A stretch of DNA of 64,000 nucleotides. It comes from Variovorax sp. CAN15. GTDB taxonomy: Bacteria; Pseudomonadota; Gammaproteobacteria; Burkholderiales; Burkholderiaceae_C. Positions 10,145 to 18,478 of this stretch are shown piece by piece (position 1 is the first letter of the stretch; the number at the start of each line of letters is the position of its first letter). A program made the position numbers and the translations under genes. The notes below the pieces were generated by a model. That model saw only the letters and a list, made by a program, of their open reading frames with translations. It had not been told where the DNA came from and made no database searches. The DNA lies in contig NZ_JASMRZ010000005.1 in NCBI RefSeq assembly GCF_030462475.1, forward strand, positions 1 through 64,000. The letters run 5' to 3'.

Positions 10145-10762
10145 ATGTCCAAGAAACTTCTGATAATCATTGCAACTAAATTCGTTGTAACAATTGCGCT
10201 TTCCGCTTTTGTTTATCGAATATTGCTCACCATCGAAAACTCTCGCACTCTATTGCCAACGCTGGTTCTCCTGCTAATTGGGGAAGTGGTTACTATCGGT
10301 ATAGTTATTTTCTCAAAGCCATCAACAACAACCTCCACAGATGTAATATCCATTATCAGTACGGGGGTTGCAACGTTCTATTTTCTGTTCGTATCACTAA
10401 GCTCTGGAGTAAAAATTGCCCCGTTGATAGTTACAGAAACAATGCAGGTTTTGGGGATAGGATGGCAGATCGTCTCCAAAATTTATCTGGGCCGATCATT
10501 TGGTCTTCTGCCGGCAGATCGCGGCATCGTCACTAGCGGTCCATACCGAATAGTCAGGCATCCTATCTATTTTGGATATTTTCTCAACCATCTGGGTTTT
10601 TTGCTTTCCACATTTAGTTGGTGGAATTTTTTCACCTACGCAGCATTGTATTTTTTTCAGGCAATCAGGATTTTTCGAGAGGAGCAGCTTTTAATGAAAA
10701 ACCCTGAATACGCCACATACGCAAAGAAAGTTAAATATCGAGTGATTTTTGGGCTAATCTAA
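10145..10762 (+). CDS. Isoprenylcysteine carboxyl methyltransferase-like membrane protein
   Basis: 205 aa, with about five hydrophobic segments. The C-terminal half has the ICMT/PEMT-type signature (GPYRIVRHPIYFGYF near residue 135) and REEQLL with a following Tyr-x-x-Tyr region. Family members methylate prenylcysteines or lipids using S-adenosylmethionine at the membrane. ATG 10145 is chosen because an earlier in-frame TTG would place the upstream terminator inside the gene. The gene is clearly AT-rich compared with its neighbours, which suggests transfer. It directly follows the pilin terminator, so expression would come from read-through or from a promoter I cannot see. The true substrate is unknown. 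Confidence 0.75.
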   Translation: MSKKLLIIIATKFVVTIALSAFVYRILLTIENSRTLLPTLVLLLIGEVVTIGIVIFSKPSTTTSTDVISIISTGVATFYFLFVSLSSGVKIAPLIVTETMQVLGIGWQIVSKIYLGRSFGLLPADRGIVTSGPYRIVRHPIYFGYFLNHLGFLLSTFSWWNFFTYAALYFFQAIRIFREEQLLMKNPEYATYAKKVKYRVIFGLI

Positions 10763-10892
10763 ATTAAATTCATCCGGCGATGCCTCGATTCGGTCGTGAT
10801 TGGAGGTAGCGGTGTGTTGCTCTTGCCAGTTTGAGTTCATGCATATGTAGGGCGCCCTCCAATTAGCTTGATTCCAAGTCAAGACTCCCAAC

Positions 10893-11129
10893 TCAGTACT
10901 GGTAGTTGTAAGTCGTGCTGGTGCTATTGCTGTTCGAATCCGAAGCGCTGGCGCTGGCGCTGGCGCTGGCGCTGCCCGACCCGCTGATGTCCGCGGAGAC
11001 ATGCATGGCAGACATCGCACCTGCCGCGAGTTGCGCGGTGTGCTGCCCCAGCGCCTTGGCGGCCTCCAGTGCGATCTGAACCTGCTGCAAATCTGGGGTC
11101 CGATTCCAATTTGACAGCGCGGATAAGAG
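10893..11129 (-). pseudogene. Probable 3' fragment of an unknown gene with a Ser-Ala repeat tail
   Basis: An open frame of 78 codons with no ATG; the upstream edge is a stop codon. The translated part reads like real protein, with an amphipathic helix (QQVQIALEAAKALGQHTAQL), then SADISGSG, a run of Ser-Ala dipeptides, Ser-Asn repeats and a TTYNYQY end. A TTG at about 11090 could start a 65-aa product. The most economical view is the C-terminal end of a gene whose 5' part was lost. It could also be a short real gene. I do not recognise the family. Confidence 0.35.
10945..10974 (-). repeat. Hexanucleotide tandem repeat coding Ser-Ala
   Basis: About five perfect GCTGGC units (GCCAGC on the coding strand) encode the Ala-Ser run of the fragment at 10893-11129. 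Such short in-frame repeats expand and contract easily. Confidence 0.8.
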
Positions 11130-11223
11130 TCAGGTCTAAATTAAGTTAGCGACTCGGTACCTCAGTGCAATCTGGTCTGTGTGCAGCTTACCTCCGATCA
11201 GTGGCATCGCGATCTCCCGATAC

Positions 11224-11243
11224 AAAAGTCAAATCTGTTTGAC
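11224..11243 (-). terminator. Terminator after the small gene at 11276-11590
   Basis: On the minus strand GTCAAA-CAGA-TTTGAC is followed by TTTTG. It lies about 33 bases beyond the stop of the small gene, which supports that gene being real. Confidence 0.6.
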
Positions 11244-11275
11244 CTTCGCGTCGGCTTCCGTTGTACGTTGAAGGC

Positions 11276-11590
11276 TTAATTGCGCCTACTTTCGCTAAGC
11301 GCAACGAGTAACGATTGAATCGTGGTCTCCGCCGCTTTGATGCTCCGCTGCATCTCCTCGTTGACCAGTCGCACCATGACGCTGAATTCGGTGCGCGTCG
11401 CACAGATCTCTTCCGTGTCGGTCACATATTGCGGAGCGATGAGTTTTTCAAGACACGCGTAGGCGCGCCGCACAACCTGCAGATTGTCGATGTCATCGCA
11501 TGCCTGTAGCGCGAGCGATTCGGCGCTAACGGTTTCAGAAGACCCAGGAAGCGAAGGGGCGTGCGCGGACGCGTCTGCCGGCATAGCCAT
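11276..11590 (-). CDS. Small soluble protein of unknown function
   Basis: 104 aa starting MAMPADASAHAPSLPGSS. A Shine-Dalgarno sequence TTGGAGG lies about 10 bases ahead of the ATG. A low-complexity N-terminus is followed by a mostly helical body (LQACDDIDNLQVVRRAYACLEKL, in which several Cys and Asp occur, then VRLVNEEMQRSIKAAETTIQSL). No signal peptide or membrane span is present. The upstream reading frame is open for another hundred codons, but that stretch is a series of RNA hairpins (see 11603-11810) and is better read as a leader. Good RBS, terminator and structured leader argue for an expressed gene. I do not recognise the family. Confidence 0.6.
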   Translation of the reverse strand: MAMPADASAHAPSLPGSSETVSAESLALQACDDIDNLQVVRRAYACLEKLIAPQYVTDTEEICATRTEFSVMVRLVNEEMQRSIKAAETTIQSLLVALSESRRN

Positions 11591-11602
11591 AAACGGCCTC
11601 CA

Positions 11603-11810
11603 AGTGATTGCAGTTTTCAAAAACTGCCGTCCCGAGACCAATCGGGGCGGCAGCTCGACGGGTTGGTCTACCGGGCAACCACTTGCGTGAAACCGGGCGG
11701 GCTTGCGCCCGCCCGCCGAGCCGCCAAAACTGGAGGCACGAACGACGAAGCCGCAGACCCTGCGGGGACTGCGGCTTGCATCGCAGTGATTGCACGGGAG
11801 ACCAATCCCG
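11603..11810 (-). promoter_or_regulatory. Highly structured 5' leader with repeated TTGGTC-loop hairpins
   Basis: Read on the minus strand, two hairpins share the loop TTGGTC but have different, compensated stems: CGGGA/TCCCG at 11795-11810 and CCCGA/TCGGG at 11631-11646. Each is followed by TGCAATCACT. Between them lie a nested CCGCAG/CTGCGG hairpin (11751-11774), a CGGGCGGG-type hairpin near 11693-11714, and a small hairpin (11661-11672) whose AGACCAA is complementary to TTGGTCT of the other two. A 7-bp CAGTTTT/AAAACTG hairpin (11611-11626) sits just before the ribosome binding site of the small gene. This looks like a regulatory RNA leader of unknown ligand or partner. Confidence 0.55.
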
Positions 11811-11920
11811 GTCACACCGTCTTTCGGTGCGACCGGCGCAGCATAGCCACGCAGGTGTCGTGTAGGCCGCGGAGGAGCCTGGATGTTTCCAGCCCAGACC
11901 AGCAAGGAAGAGTTTGATCG

Positions 11921-12127
11921 TCATTGAGGCGGCCAGACCGCGTCGTCGATAGCTGGCGCGCCCCGAATGATGGTCGAGCCGCCGATCGAGGCGTACTCGT
12001 TAGCTTCCTGCGCAAAGCTCTGAACGACCCACATGCCAGTCCTGCTCCAGCGCGGGTGGCGCAGATGCACCACTCGGAAGTCCACCGAGACGCTCGGGTA
12101 AATTACGCTACGGAATGCCTGCCCGAT
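11921..12127 (-). pseudogene. Possible gene remnant between pilY1 and the leader RNA
   Basis: A 68-codon frame with protein-like composition and host-like codon use (contains VDFRVVHLRHPRWSRTG, MWVVQSFAQEANEYASIGG and IIRGAPAIDDAVW). It begins at a stop codon and has no convincing start or ribosome binding site, so it is probably the tail of a lost gene. The rest of the 500-base stretch 11591-12134 holds only the leader RNA. I cannot name the family. Confidence 0.25.
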
Positions 12128-12134
12128 CTAGCCA

Positions 12135-15100
12135 TCAATCAATCGTCGGCACTTCCCGCCAATTCAACAACCGCAGCCCCGTCCCCTTGCCGAAGTCGAT
12201 TGGCGGTTGATTCACTTCACCTCTCACGTTGCCCGCGATGCCCTGCATCCGGCCGTTGTTGTTGATGATCTGGATGTCCGTGATCGCGCTGGTGTAGCCG
12301 ACATATGCCGCCCCCGAAGTCAGCGCTGTTGTGCCGGACCCATAGTTCACAGCATAGATCCGGCTCTGGCCCGAGGGACTGCAGGCGTCGCCCGTGGTCA
12401 TCAGGCTGGAGAACACCACTACCCCATTGAACGACGTGGCGCCGAGCGTCACGCGCCAGGTCGTTCCCGACGTTGCGTCGCTGCCCAGGTCGAGGTACCA
12501 GCCCAGCTTCGTTCCCAGGCTGAAAGCCGTTTTGCCCGTGAGGTTGTCCTCGTTCAGGGCTGCCAGGTCGTCGCGCGTGATCGCAGCGGTTCTGCCTTTG
12601 TCGAAGCTCGTGGCATCGCCGTCGATGATGGCGTAGAACGACTGGCCCGCCTTCGAATTGATGTCCACGGTGTCGAGCAACTGGCCAGTGCCGAAGAGCA
12701 CATAGCGCTTCTTGCTCTTGGGGTCGATCTCCACCAGGGGCTGGGTCGTGATTGGCTGTGAGCCGCTGGCATCGGCCAGGGTGGCCAGCTTCAACGGGGC
12801 AGGGTAGGAACCGGCGCTGCCCTTGGCCGCGGTCACGTCGAAACGCCACAGTTGTCCGTTCAGGTCGCCCGCATAGAGCGCATCGGCGGTGCCGTCCGTG
12901 AAGTCGGTGATGTAGGCGGTCAGCTGTGCCAGGCCTGCTGCCGAGCTTCCGGTCTGCACTTTCTCAAGCAGTGCGCCGGTCTTCGGGTTCACGAAGTACA
13001 CGTAGCCGAATCCGTCGCCGTTGTTGTAGCCCGAAGTGAAGACCACGACCCATCCGTACTTCTTGGTCTTCAACACCACCGGCGTGCCGAAGCTGTAGCC
13101 CAGCGTGCTGTCCACGCCGGTGGTCGCGCTGGAGAACTCCCACAGTACCTTGGTCTTGATGGTGTCCTCGCTGGTCATGCTCGCGGGATCGGTCACGTCG
13201 ATGGCGTAGAAGCCTTTGCCGCCCTTGCCGAGCCCGCCGATCAGCACGGTGCGCCAGTCGGAGTTGTTGCCGGTTGCGGTGGTCGTGAAAACGCCGCCGG
13301 CGCTGTTGAAGTCGATGTCGAAGGCCTTGGGCGATGCGTCGACGTAGTAGTGGTGCTGGTAGTCCGGGTTGCCGAGTTGGCGCAGGCCATCGAGCGTGGG
13401 CGTGGCCGGGCTGCTGGGGCCCGAGAACAGCATGCTTGGCACGTAGGCGAACAGCTCCTTGCCGGCATTCGTTCCGGTGAGGGCGCCATTGAACGCGTGC
13501 AGCATGCCGTCGTTGGCGCCCGCATAGACGATGGTGGCGCGGGAGGCATAGTCGGTCTTGAACTTCGCGTAGCCGGGGTTGACCGTGTTCGAGAACTGGC
13601 TCGAAGGCGGGCCAACTGGCGTGACCTTCGCGTTCACGATGTCGCCGAGCAGCAAGGCGCGACGGCGGTAGGGCTTGGTGTCGTCGGTGGTCGTCTTTTC
13701 CTTGCTGCGGTCGCCACGCAGGTAATTGAGGAAGTCGCCGCTGTCGTCACCCGTGGCCCACGGTGTATCGAGGGCGGTGGACTGGGCCGCTGTCAGGTTG
13801 GCCTTGCGGAAGGGCACGCCCGCGGTGCCGTTCCAGGTGAGCACGCGACGGGCGGTATCCCAGCCGGTACCGGCCAGCTGGCTTTCCAGTGTGCTCGAGC
13901 TGTTCCACATCTCCGTGAGCGTCGGTACGTCGTTGGGGAACGTGAGCTGGCTGCCCGACAGCACGCCTGTCCAGCCGTTCGAGTCGTACTGCGATGCGTA
14001 GGACGCCGCGCCTGCGGCCGATACCTGCGGGCTCGACAGCGAGAACGATGTGGTGAACGATTTGATGGCGTTGGCGATGCTCGCGAAGGCCTTCGTCAGG
14101 CCATCCACCATCGAGTCGGGCCGGCCTGCCGTGAAGTAGTTGTCCGGCCGCGGCTGAGTGGTGCCGCCGTTGCGTGTGTCGGTGAGCGTGTCGCCGCTTG
14201 TGGACCACCATGTCTGCGGAATGGTGTCGCTGAAGGTGTACGGGTCGAACGTGTTCTGCATGTTGGTGGGTATCTTGAGACCACCGAACTTCGCAGCCAG
14301 GTAGAACTGGTTGTTCGCCTGGAAAGCCTGTTCGAGCACGTCGACCCAATAGGTCTGAACCGTCTGCTTGCCGATGGTGCTCGGCGTCTTCGTGTCGTCG
14401 GGCCGGATGTCCTTGGTGTTCGCGTCGTAGGCGAGACCTGCCATGAGCGCTGAGTTGTTGCTGCAGCAATTGTTCGAGACGTTGGTGCGCGTGCCCAGAT
14501 CTCCCGTCATCCCTTGCAACTGGCCGACCTTGGTTGTCGCTGTCACTGCATTGACCGTCTTGTCGGCCGTGACCGACGCGGGCATCGTCGGCTCGTTGGC
14601 GGTGTTCGTGTTGCCGGGAACGTTCTTGTCCGCATGGGTGTAGATGTCACCGATCCCGAGGACGAAGTTGCGCTGGCACGAGTACTGGATCGGATCGTCC
14701 CAGTTCGTGATGACCGGAAAGCCGTCGAGGCGCTTCGCCGTGGTGTTTGTGTCGGTGGTGTTCAGATTGCTCCATTCCGGCACGTTGCCCAGGTTGCGGT
14801 AGTAGCGCAGGGCCGCGTAGTAGAGCTCGCTCACAGGGTCGTTCGATTTGTAGGAGCCGGGAATGATCTGGCCGAACTTGTTGAGGTAGTTGATCACGCC
14901 GCTGTCGGCAATGGTTACGCCATTGGCAGAGGTTGCACTGGCATCGGCTGAGTCAGGATTGCGAACGAACACACCTGTGTTCGGGTCCCATTCCTTGTTG
15001 GCGTTCGCGGTATCGGGGAGCCCGGGCACCGGCTGCATCGGGCCCACGAATTTCTGGCGCGCGCGCATCACGCCGCCATCGCGGCCATTGCCGTCTTCGT

Positions 15101-16295
15101 TCAGATAACCGAAGGCGCTGAATCGCATGCGCCGCGCGTACTGCTGGATCAGTCCCTCTGGCTTCCAGTTGCTCCCGTACTGCACGCAGTTGCTCTCGAC
15201 ACCACCGGGAGCGTTGGGGTTGCAAACCCTGTTGCGCATCGTGTAGTCGTTGGTGACTGCGCCGCCGATGTCGCTCGTGAACGTATTGAAGCTGTTGCTG
15301 CCTGGTCTCTTCCACAGGAACTGCATGACCGCGCCGCCACCGTTCTCGTAGTACTCGATCTTCACGTCGAAGCTCTGTCCCGCCACCAGGGCAACCGTGG
15401 CGTCGTAGTTGGTCGGGCCCTGGTCGATCCATTTGTCGATGACCAGCAGCCCGCCTATCCAAAGGCGTACACCGTCGTCCGCCCGTACCCGGAACGTATA
15501 GGTGCCTGTCGAAGGGGCAACGAACGAGCCCGTAAAGCGCGCAGCGAAGTTGTCCGCGCCGATGCCTGTCACGGGCGCTCCGGAGCCCCAGTCGTGATCC
15601 ACGGTGTCTTGCGGTACCGTGACGGTCGCCGTACCGGCGAGTGTCTTGTTGGCGTTGTTGTAGTATTCGCCTTTCAGTGATGCACCGGATGCGGTGATGC
15701 GCATCGCATACTTGCGGCCGTTGACCGAGATGCCGAGGCTCGTCGAGGTGCTGAACGGCGTGGCGCCTGCGATTTCCGCCGAGGGAAGGTTTCGATCGTC
15801 GAACAGGCCTTGCCCTGCGTGATAGCCCTTTTCCAGGATGGTGTCGGTCGTCGTGTCAACCACGCGCCTGCCGCCCGTCATTGCCCAGCGGAACGGGTCG
15901 ATGGTTGCCGTGGCCGCCCAGTTCAGGAAGTTGCCGCTCCACTTCGTTCCGTCGCACTTGTGGCTGCTGGCTACGGCCGTCGGGTCGAAGAAGCTCTTGT
16001 CGCCGGTGTTGGTTTCGTTGGCCGTGGTGTCCACCACGTACGAATAGCACTTGTTGGGGTCGAAGTAGCCGAGGAAGGTGCTTGTGCTGGCGTATGCGGC
16101 GGTGTGTGCCGTGCGCGAGGCCGTTGGCCACTCCACGGACAGCGTCAGCGCCAGGTTGCCGGGCACGTTCGAGGTGGCGAAGACAGGCTGGTCGGCGAGG
16201 CTGGCTGCATCGGCTGGCGTGTGCAGGCCGAAGAGTGCGCTGGCGAGCGCAACCGCGCCAGCCACGCGCGTGGCAAGAATCGGAATGTTGTTCAT
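12135..16295 (-). CDS. pilY1: Type IV pilus tip protein PilY1/PilC with an inserted PA14 domain
   Basis: 1386 aa, secreted: a signal peptide of about 30 residues ends ADAASLADQP. The N-terminal half contains WSGNFLNWAATATIDPFRWAMTGGRR, typical of PilY1/PilC. Residues about 208-332 form a PA14-like domain (LKGEYYNN, FRVRADDGVRLWIGG, VKIEYYENGGGAVMQFLW), likely for sugar or surface binding. The C-terminal 600 residues are the conserved PilY1 beta-propeller (ATIVYAGANDGMLHAFNG, FAYVPSMLF, GLGKGGKGFYAIDVTDP, YAGDLNGQLWRFDV). It is the last gene of the minor pilin operon and acts at the pilus tip in pilus assembly, adhesion and surface sensing. Confidence 0.95.
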   Translation of the reverse strand: MNNIPILATRVAGAVALASALFGLHTPADAASLADQPVFATSNVPGNLALTLSVEWPTASRTAHTAAYASTSTFLGYFDPNKCYSYVVDTTANETNTGDKSFFDPTAVASSHKCDGTKWSGNFLNWAATATIDPFRWAMTGGRRVVDTTTDTILEKGYHAGQGLFDDRNLPSAEIAGATPFSTSTSLGISVNGRKYAMRITASGASLKGEYYNNANKTLAGTATVTVPQDTVDHDWGSGAPVTGIGADNFAARFTGSFVAPSTGTYTFRVRADDGVRLWIGGLLVIDKWIDQGPTNYDATVALVAGQSFDVKIEYYENGGGAVMQFLWKRPGSNSFNTFTSDIGGAVTNDYTMRNRVCNPNAPGGVESNCVQYGSNWKPEGLIQQYARRMRFSAFGYLNEDGNGRDGGVMRARQKFVGPMQPVPGLPDTANANKEWDPNTGVFVRNPDSADASATSANGVTIADSGVINYLNKFGQIIPGSYKSNDPVSELYYAALRYYRNLGNVPEWSNLNTTDTNTTAKRLDGFPVITNWDDPIQYSCQRNFVLGIGDIYTHADKNVPGNTNTANEPTMPASVTADKTVNAVTATTKVGQLQGMTGDLGTRTNVSNNCCSNNSALMAGLAYDANTKDIRPDDTKTPSTIGKQTVQTYWVDVLEQAFQANNQFYLAAKFGGLKIPTNMQNTFDPYTFSDTIPQTWWSTSGDTLTDTRNGGTTQPRPDNYFTAGRPDSMVDGLTKAFASIANAIKSFTTSFSLSSPQVSAAGAASYASQYDSNGWTGVLSGSQLTFPNDVPTLTEMWNSSSTLESQLAGTGWDTARRVLTWNGTAGVPFRKANLTAAQSTALDTPWATGDDSGDFLNYLRGDRSKEKTTTDDTKPYRRRALLLGDIVNAKVTPVGPPSSQFSNTVNPGYAKFKTDYASRATIVYAGANDGMLHAFNGALTGTNAGKELFAYVPSMLFSGPSSPATPTLDGLRQLGNPDYQHHYYVDASPKAFDIDFNSAGGVFTTTATGNNSDWRTVLIGGLGKGGKGFYAIDVTDPASMTSEDTIKTKVLWEFSSATTGVDSTLGYSFGTPVVLKTKKYGWVVVFTSGYNNGDGFGYVYFVNPKTGALLEKVQTGSSAAGLAQLTAYITDFTDGTADALYAGDLNGQLWRFDVTAAKGSAGSYPAPLKLATLADASGSQPITTQPLVEIDPKSKKRYVLFGTGQLLDTVDINSKAGQSFYAIIDGDATSFDKGRTAAITRDDLAALNEDNLTGKTAFSLGTKLGWYLDLGSDATSGTTWRVTLGATSFNGVVVFSSLMTTGDACSPSGQSRIYAVNYGSGTTALTSGAAYVGYTSAITDIQIINNNGRMQGIAGNVRGEVNQPPIDFGKGTGLRLLNWREVPTID

Positions 16296-16312
16296 GGTTC
16301 TTTCGCGATGCG

Positions 16313-16906
16313 TTATTCGGGCTTCGTGAAGGAGGACTGCAGGAAGACCTGCGTGTCGCGGGGGCCGTCCACGCGCACGCTCAATCGATAGACCAGCGCC
16401 TTGGGCGGGGGGGGGCGCCCGGATTCCTGGACACTGCCGCCGCGCACATCGGTGGTTGCAGGGGCGTAGATACAGGTGCTCTTGCTCGACGCGCCGCTGA
16501 CGTTGCAGAGGCGGTCGATGAGGTAGCGGATTTGTATCGCGTCCGTCCCCACGATGATGTCGGTGGCTTTCCCCTTGTAGAGCTCGTCTTTCAGGAGCGC
16601 GAGCGGTATTCCTCGGTCGTTGGTGTCCAACCTGACCGCGCTGTAGTTCGACGTTTTCACATCGTTGTAGTCGGCGCCAACGGCAGACAAGGCGCCGGTG
16701 CTGAACAGTGCCAGGGCCTTGACCGCCGCCTGCTCGCCCTGATTGACGAGGTCGCGCTTGAACGCCAGGTTACCGGCGCTGGAGAGGGTCGTGTTCATCG
16801 AGCGCATCACGGCGACGCCGCCCGCAAGCAGGATGACGAGAACGATCAGGCAGATCAGCAGCACGACGCCGCGTTCGCGGCGCTGCCTGCGCAAGGAAGT
16901 AATCAT
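16313..16906 (-). CDS. pilX: Minor pilin / pilus assembly protein PilX
   Basis: 197 aa. A short basic leader ends in Gly before VVLLICLIVLVILLAGGVAVM. The usual Glu5 is absent, as is common in PilX-type minor pilins. The middle holds NLAFKRDLVNQGEQAAVKAL, matching the PilX core, and the protein has a C-terminal sequence typical of the family. It belongs to the tip complex that primes pilus assembly. Its start overlaps the pilW stop by four bases (ATGA), and pilY1 follows 17 bases later, so the genes are translationally linked. Confidence 0.88.
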   Translation of the reverse strand: MITSLRRQRRERGVVLLICLIVLVILLAGGVAVMRSMNTTLSSAGNLAFKRDLVNQGEQAAVKALALFSTGALSAVGADYNDVKTSNYSAVRLDTNDRGIPLALLKDELYKGKATDIIVGTDAIQIRYLIDRLCNVSGASSKSTCIYAPATTDVRGGSVQESGRPPPPKALVYRLSVRVDGPRDTQVFLQSSFTKPE

Positions 16907-18075
16907 GATTTGGGCAGCAACAGGATGTTGCGCAGCGGAATGGTGAATTCGACGACGCGATAGCGATAGCGGCGGTCGTCACCGGTCAATGTGACGGGGT
17001 CGCGCTGCAGGCCCGTATCGCTGAACATCGCGGGAATGGTCGATGAGACAACGTCACGTTCGAGCGTGGCGCTGCGCAGGATCAGGCCCACGCGGACGGC
17101 AACCACCTGCCTGCTGAGGTTTCCGTTCGTCATCATGGTCTTGATGTCGAAGCCCGTGGCATCAGGCGCCTTCCACCCGTCGATGATGCCGTCCTTGTTG
17201 GTGTCCAGCCCGTAGAGCGCGTGCAGCTCCATGACGCCATCGGCCAGGGTCTGGATCGTGTCGGTGCCGTCGCTGCGCAGCAGGTCATAGCTGGCCAGCG
17301 TGTTGTTCGGGCCGATGCCGAAGAGCTGGAACTGCACGTTGTTGGCCGTGTTGTTGCCCAGCACCGAGAGGTACGCGGTGCCGCTGGCAGCAAGCGATGC
17401 CAGCGTCGTACCGACGCCTGCCGTGTAGTACATCCCGTTGAGCGTGACCAGTTCGTTGTTCGCGCTGTCCGCAAAGGCAGAGTCGACCTGTTCGAGCAGA
17501 CAGTCGGTTGTGCCGACCTGACTGACCAGCGCTATGTCGTTCGGCTTCAGCTGGACCGTGTTGTCCAGGCGAAGGATCTTCGGGTCGGTGCCCGCGGCGA
17601 GAATGGGGCGCGGCACATCGCCAGCCGCGGCATTGCCCCCCATCATCAGCAGCACGTCGGACTTGCCGTCCGAAGATTGGCCTTTGCCGATCAGCAGCGG
17701 CGCGACGCGCAGGTCCGCGACCCCCGCGGCGTTGGTGAGGAATTTCTCGAACGGCGCTGGAAAGACGGTAGTGCGCGGAAGGATCGCCACGTTGTTCTGC
17801 TTGGCCTGCAGCTTGCATCCGAAGACACCCAGGTCCCACGACTGGGTGAAGCCGGAGCCCGCGCTGCGACCTGCGCGGTCCAACAGATAGGCAGCGTAGG
17901 AGCCCGATTGATTGATGTCGTTGACCGATGTGGTCGTGCGCTTGGTCGATTCGCCGAAGATCACGGCGCTTGTGATCGCCAATGTCACCACCAGCGCGAT
18001 GACCATGGCGACCAGCAACTCGATAAGGGTGAGGCCGCGTTCCCGCAAGGCAGGCCGGACTTGTCGAGCGCTCAT
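16903..18075 (-). CDS. pilW: Minor pilin / pilus assembly protein PilW
   Basis: 390 aa. The leader MSARQVRPALRERG is followed by LTLIELLVAMVIALVVTL, with Glu5 present. The large soluble part is typical of PilW (about 350-400 aa). It includes DTNKDGIID near residue 290, an EF-hand-like calcium loop also seen in other pilus proteins, and GLDTNKDG in a Trp-x-x-Pro context. It overlaps pilV by four bases at its start and pilX by four at its end. It is part of the pilus priming complex. Confidence 0.9.
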   Translation of the reverse strand: MSARQVRPALRERGLTLIELLVAMVIALVVTLAITSAVIFGESTKRTTTSVNDINQSGSYAAYLLDRAGRSAGSGFTQSWDLGVFGCKLQAKQNNVAILPRTTVFPAPFEKFLTNAAGVADLRVAPLLIGKGQSSDGKSDVLLMMGGNAAAGDVPRPILAAGTDPKILRLDNTVQLKPNDIALVSQVGTTDCLLEQVDSAFADSANNELVTLNGMYYTAGVGTTLASLAASGTAYLSVLGNNTANNVQFQLFGIGPNNTLASYDLLRSDGTDTIQTLADGVMELHALYGLDTNKDGIIDGWKAPDATGFDIKTMMTNGNLSRQVVAVRVGLILRSATLERDVVSSTIPAMFSDTGLQRDPVTLTGDDRRYRYRVVEFTIPLRNILLLPKS

Positions 18076-18476
18076 TGGGGCAGCTCCACGTGGGTTGTGA
18101 GTTTGCTGCTCGTGCTTTGCGATGGGGCTTGCCAGGTGATCGTCACGTCGGCGGACTTCGCCGTGGCGGCGACGTCGACTTGACCATCACCGCTGGGGAG
18201 GCCTCCCGACTTCGGATCTTTGACGCGAGCTTTCCAGGCAGTCAGCGCAGCAGCAGGCACAGTCGCCGACTGGTTGAGCCACATGAGGGCTACGACCTCG
18301 TTCGCGAGCAGAGCCGCACGATTGCGGTCCTCGGCATCTACCGAGAAGCTGACGGCTCGCGCCTGAAGGCCGATCAGTCCCAGCAATCCCAGGGAGAACA
18401 GCAATACTGAAATCAGGACTTCAAGTAACGCGACGCCGGCTTGGCTCCGGCGAGTTTTTTCGCTTGGGTATTTCAT
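18072..18476 (-). CDS. pilV: Minor pilin PilV
   Basis: 134 aa. Leader MKYPSEKTRRSQAG, then VALLEVLISVLLFSLGLLGLIGLQ, the standard PilV N-terminus with Glu5. A body with ALLANEVVALMWLNQ follows. The start at 18476 lies two bases after the fimT stop; an upstream in-frame ATG within fimT was rejected. It is one of the core minor pilins that support pilus initiation and carry PilY1. Confidence 0.9.
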   Translation of the reverse strand: MKYPSEKTRRSQAGVALLEVLISVLLFSLGLLGLIGLQARAVSFSVDAEDRNRAALLANEVVALMWLNQSATVPAAALTAWKARVKDPKSGGLPSGDGQVDVAATAKSADVTITWQAPSQSTSSKLTTHVELPQ

Positions 18477-18478
18477 CG

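Noticed and set aside
10930-10952. GTTCGAATCC as a tRNA T-arm
   Set aside because: No acceptor stem, D-arm or anticodon arm around it; the bases encode Ser-Asp-Ser in the minus-strand fragment.
11591-11905. N-terminal extension of the small protein (frame open for about 105 more codons)
   Set aside because: The stretch is a chain of RNA hairpins with a strong ribosome binding site directly before the ATG at 11590, and the translated extension looks non-proteinaceous.
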